From Poindextera sp036494815 (lineage in GTDB: Bacteria > Pseudomonadota > Alphaproteobacteria > Caulobacterales > Caulobacteraceae): a DNA stretch of 64,000 bases. Of this stretch, positions 63,734-64,000 are shown in pieces. Positions within the stretch are counted from its first letter, which is position 1; the number at the start of each line of letters is the position of its first letter. The notes beneath the pieces are model-generated. The model searched no databases and was not told where the DNA came from. It saw only the letters and a list, made by a program, of their open reading frames with translations. Made by a program: the position numbers and the translations under genes. The stretch spans positions 1 to 64,000 of the forward strand of contig DASXNV010000004.1 of the NCBI GenBank assembly GCA_036494815.1, written 5' to 3'.

Positions 63734-64000
63734 ATGAACGCGAACGCCAATAAGGCGAACCACGAGCCGGTGTGGCAACTTCAAGAGGCCAAGGCCCGCC
63801 TCAGCGAAGTCGTGCGCCGCGCTGTCGATGACGGGCCGCAACACGTCAGCGTGCGGGGGGAGCCGGCGGCTGTCGTCCTGTCTGAGAAGGAATATCGCCA
63901 GCTCACCTCGAAGCGCCCGTCGATCGTGGATCACATCCTCGCCGGCGAGCCGTGGCCCGATGATCTGGTCGACGCCATCAATGACCGGCCGCATGGACCG
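63734..64000 (+). CDS. Phd/YefM-type antitoxin (partial, runs off the window)
   Basis: 89 codons are inside the window and no stop is reached. It begins MNANANKANHEPVWQLQEAK and continues with ARLSEVVRRAVDDGPQHVSV and RGEPAAVVLSEKEYRQL, the YefM/Phd fold. The C-terminal part SIVDHILAGEPWPDDLVDAI is the toxin-binding tail. A PIN or Doc toxin is expected just beyond the window. A GGGGCGG element precedes the ATG, just after the 8 x 9-bp array. Confidence 0.85.
   Translation, partial: MNANANKANHEPVWQLQEAKARLSEVVRRAVDDGPQHVSVRGEPAAVVLSEKEYRQLTSKRPSIVDHILAGEPWPDDLVDAINDRPHGP

Overview
This window is chromosomal DNA from a GC-rich alphaproteobacterium, most likely Caulobacteraceae (Caulobacter/Phenylobacterium-like). 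The evidence is gene content and order (dcw cell-wall/division cluster, purB-purCSQ-purL, recA-alaS-icd, rnpB beside mraZ), alphaproteobacterial LexA boxes of the GTTC-N7-GTTC type, CtrA-like boxes (TTAG-N7-TTAAC), frequent GANTC sites in promoters, a DUF1476 ATP-synthase zeta subunit, and a CheR/CheB tether NWEEF on the chemoreceptor. The placement is inferred, not proved by a search. I found no rRNA, tRNA, CRISPR array, prophage or complete insertion sequence. The only stable RNA gene seen is RNase P RNA.

Layout. 1-3750: end of a DnaJ-like gene, a small membrane protein, a DauR/YheO-type regulator with a PLP aminotransferase, a peptidoglycan amidase and a GNAT acetyltransferase. 3815-4213: rnpB. 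4214-15919: a compact co-directional dcw operon, mraZ-rsmH-ftsL-ftsI-murE-murF-mraY-murD-ftsW-murG, in which nearly every gene overlaps the next by 1-8 bases. 15926-20334: an interruption holding a Phd/VapC toxin-antitoxin pair, a YXWGXW secreted protein and a CHASE4-type hybrid histidine kinase. 20502-22848: the cluster resumes with murC-murB and then stops; ddl, ftsQ, ftsA and ftsZ are not here. 22862-28852: ornithine-cyclodeaminase-like enzyme, FadL-type porin, small hypotheticals, a response regulator and recA. 29106-39346: alaS, icd, trmJ, a PagL-like protein, rpsD, GST, MFS transporter and purB.

39440-46543: a BNR-propeller/MoaD-like pair, ATPase zeta subunit, KirBac channel, then purC-purS-purQ, a tiny Gln/Pro/Gly-rich protein, and purL. 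46544-49706: an AT-rich intergenic region followed by a GH16 glucanase embedded in RTX repeats. 49824-51817: bolA, a catalytically degenerate aldo/keto-reductase homologue, grxD and a thioesterase. 51827-55628: a radC remnant, map, a TylF-type methyltransferase and two PhyH-type dioxygenases. 55625-63457: sfsA, a CinA/MoCF-like protein, a chemoreceptor and CheW, ArsC, a GDT1 cation transporter, a family 2 glycosyltransferase and GTP-dependent PEP carboxykinase. 63648-64000: eight perfect 9-bp repeats directly upstream of an antitoxin gene that runs off the window.

How it fits together. The dcw genes make UDP-MurNAc-pentapeptide and lipid II and supply the division synthase pair FtsW/FtsI. The regulatory region before mraZ carries both a LexA-type box and a CtrA-type box, suggesting that DNA damage and cell-cycle state both feed into this operon. 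The pur genes cover several steps of purine synthesis. bolA and grxD form the usual iron-sulfur pair. The most unusual items are the 8 x CAGACTAGT array in front of the terminal antitoxin, the LexA box before mraZ, the split dcw cluster, a two-copy folded repeat whose inner helix changes on both arms, the degenerate AKR between bolA and grxD, and the BNR/MoaD and TylF/PhyH gene groups.
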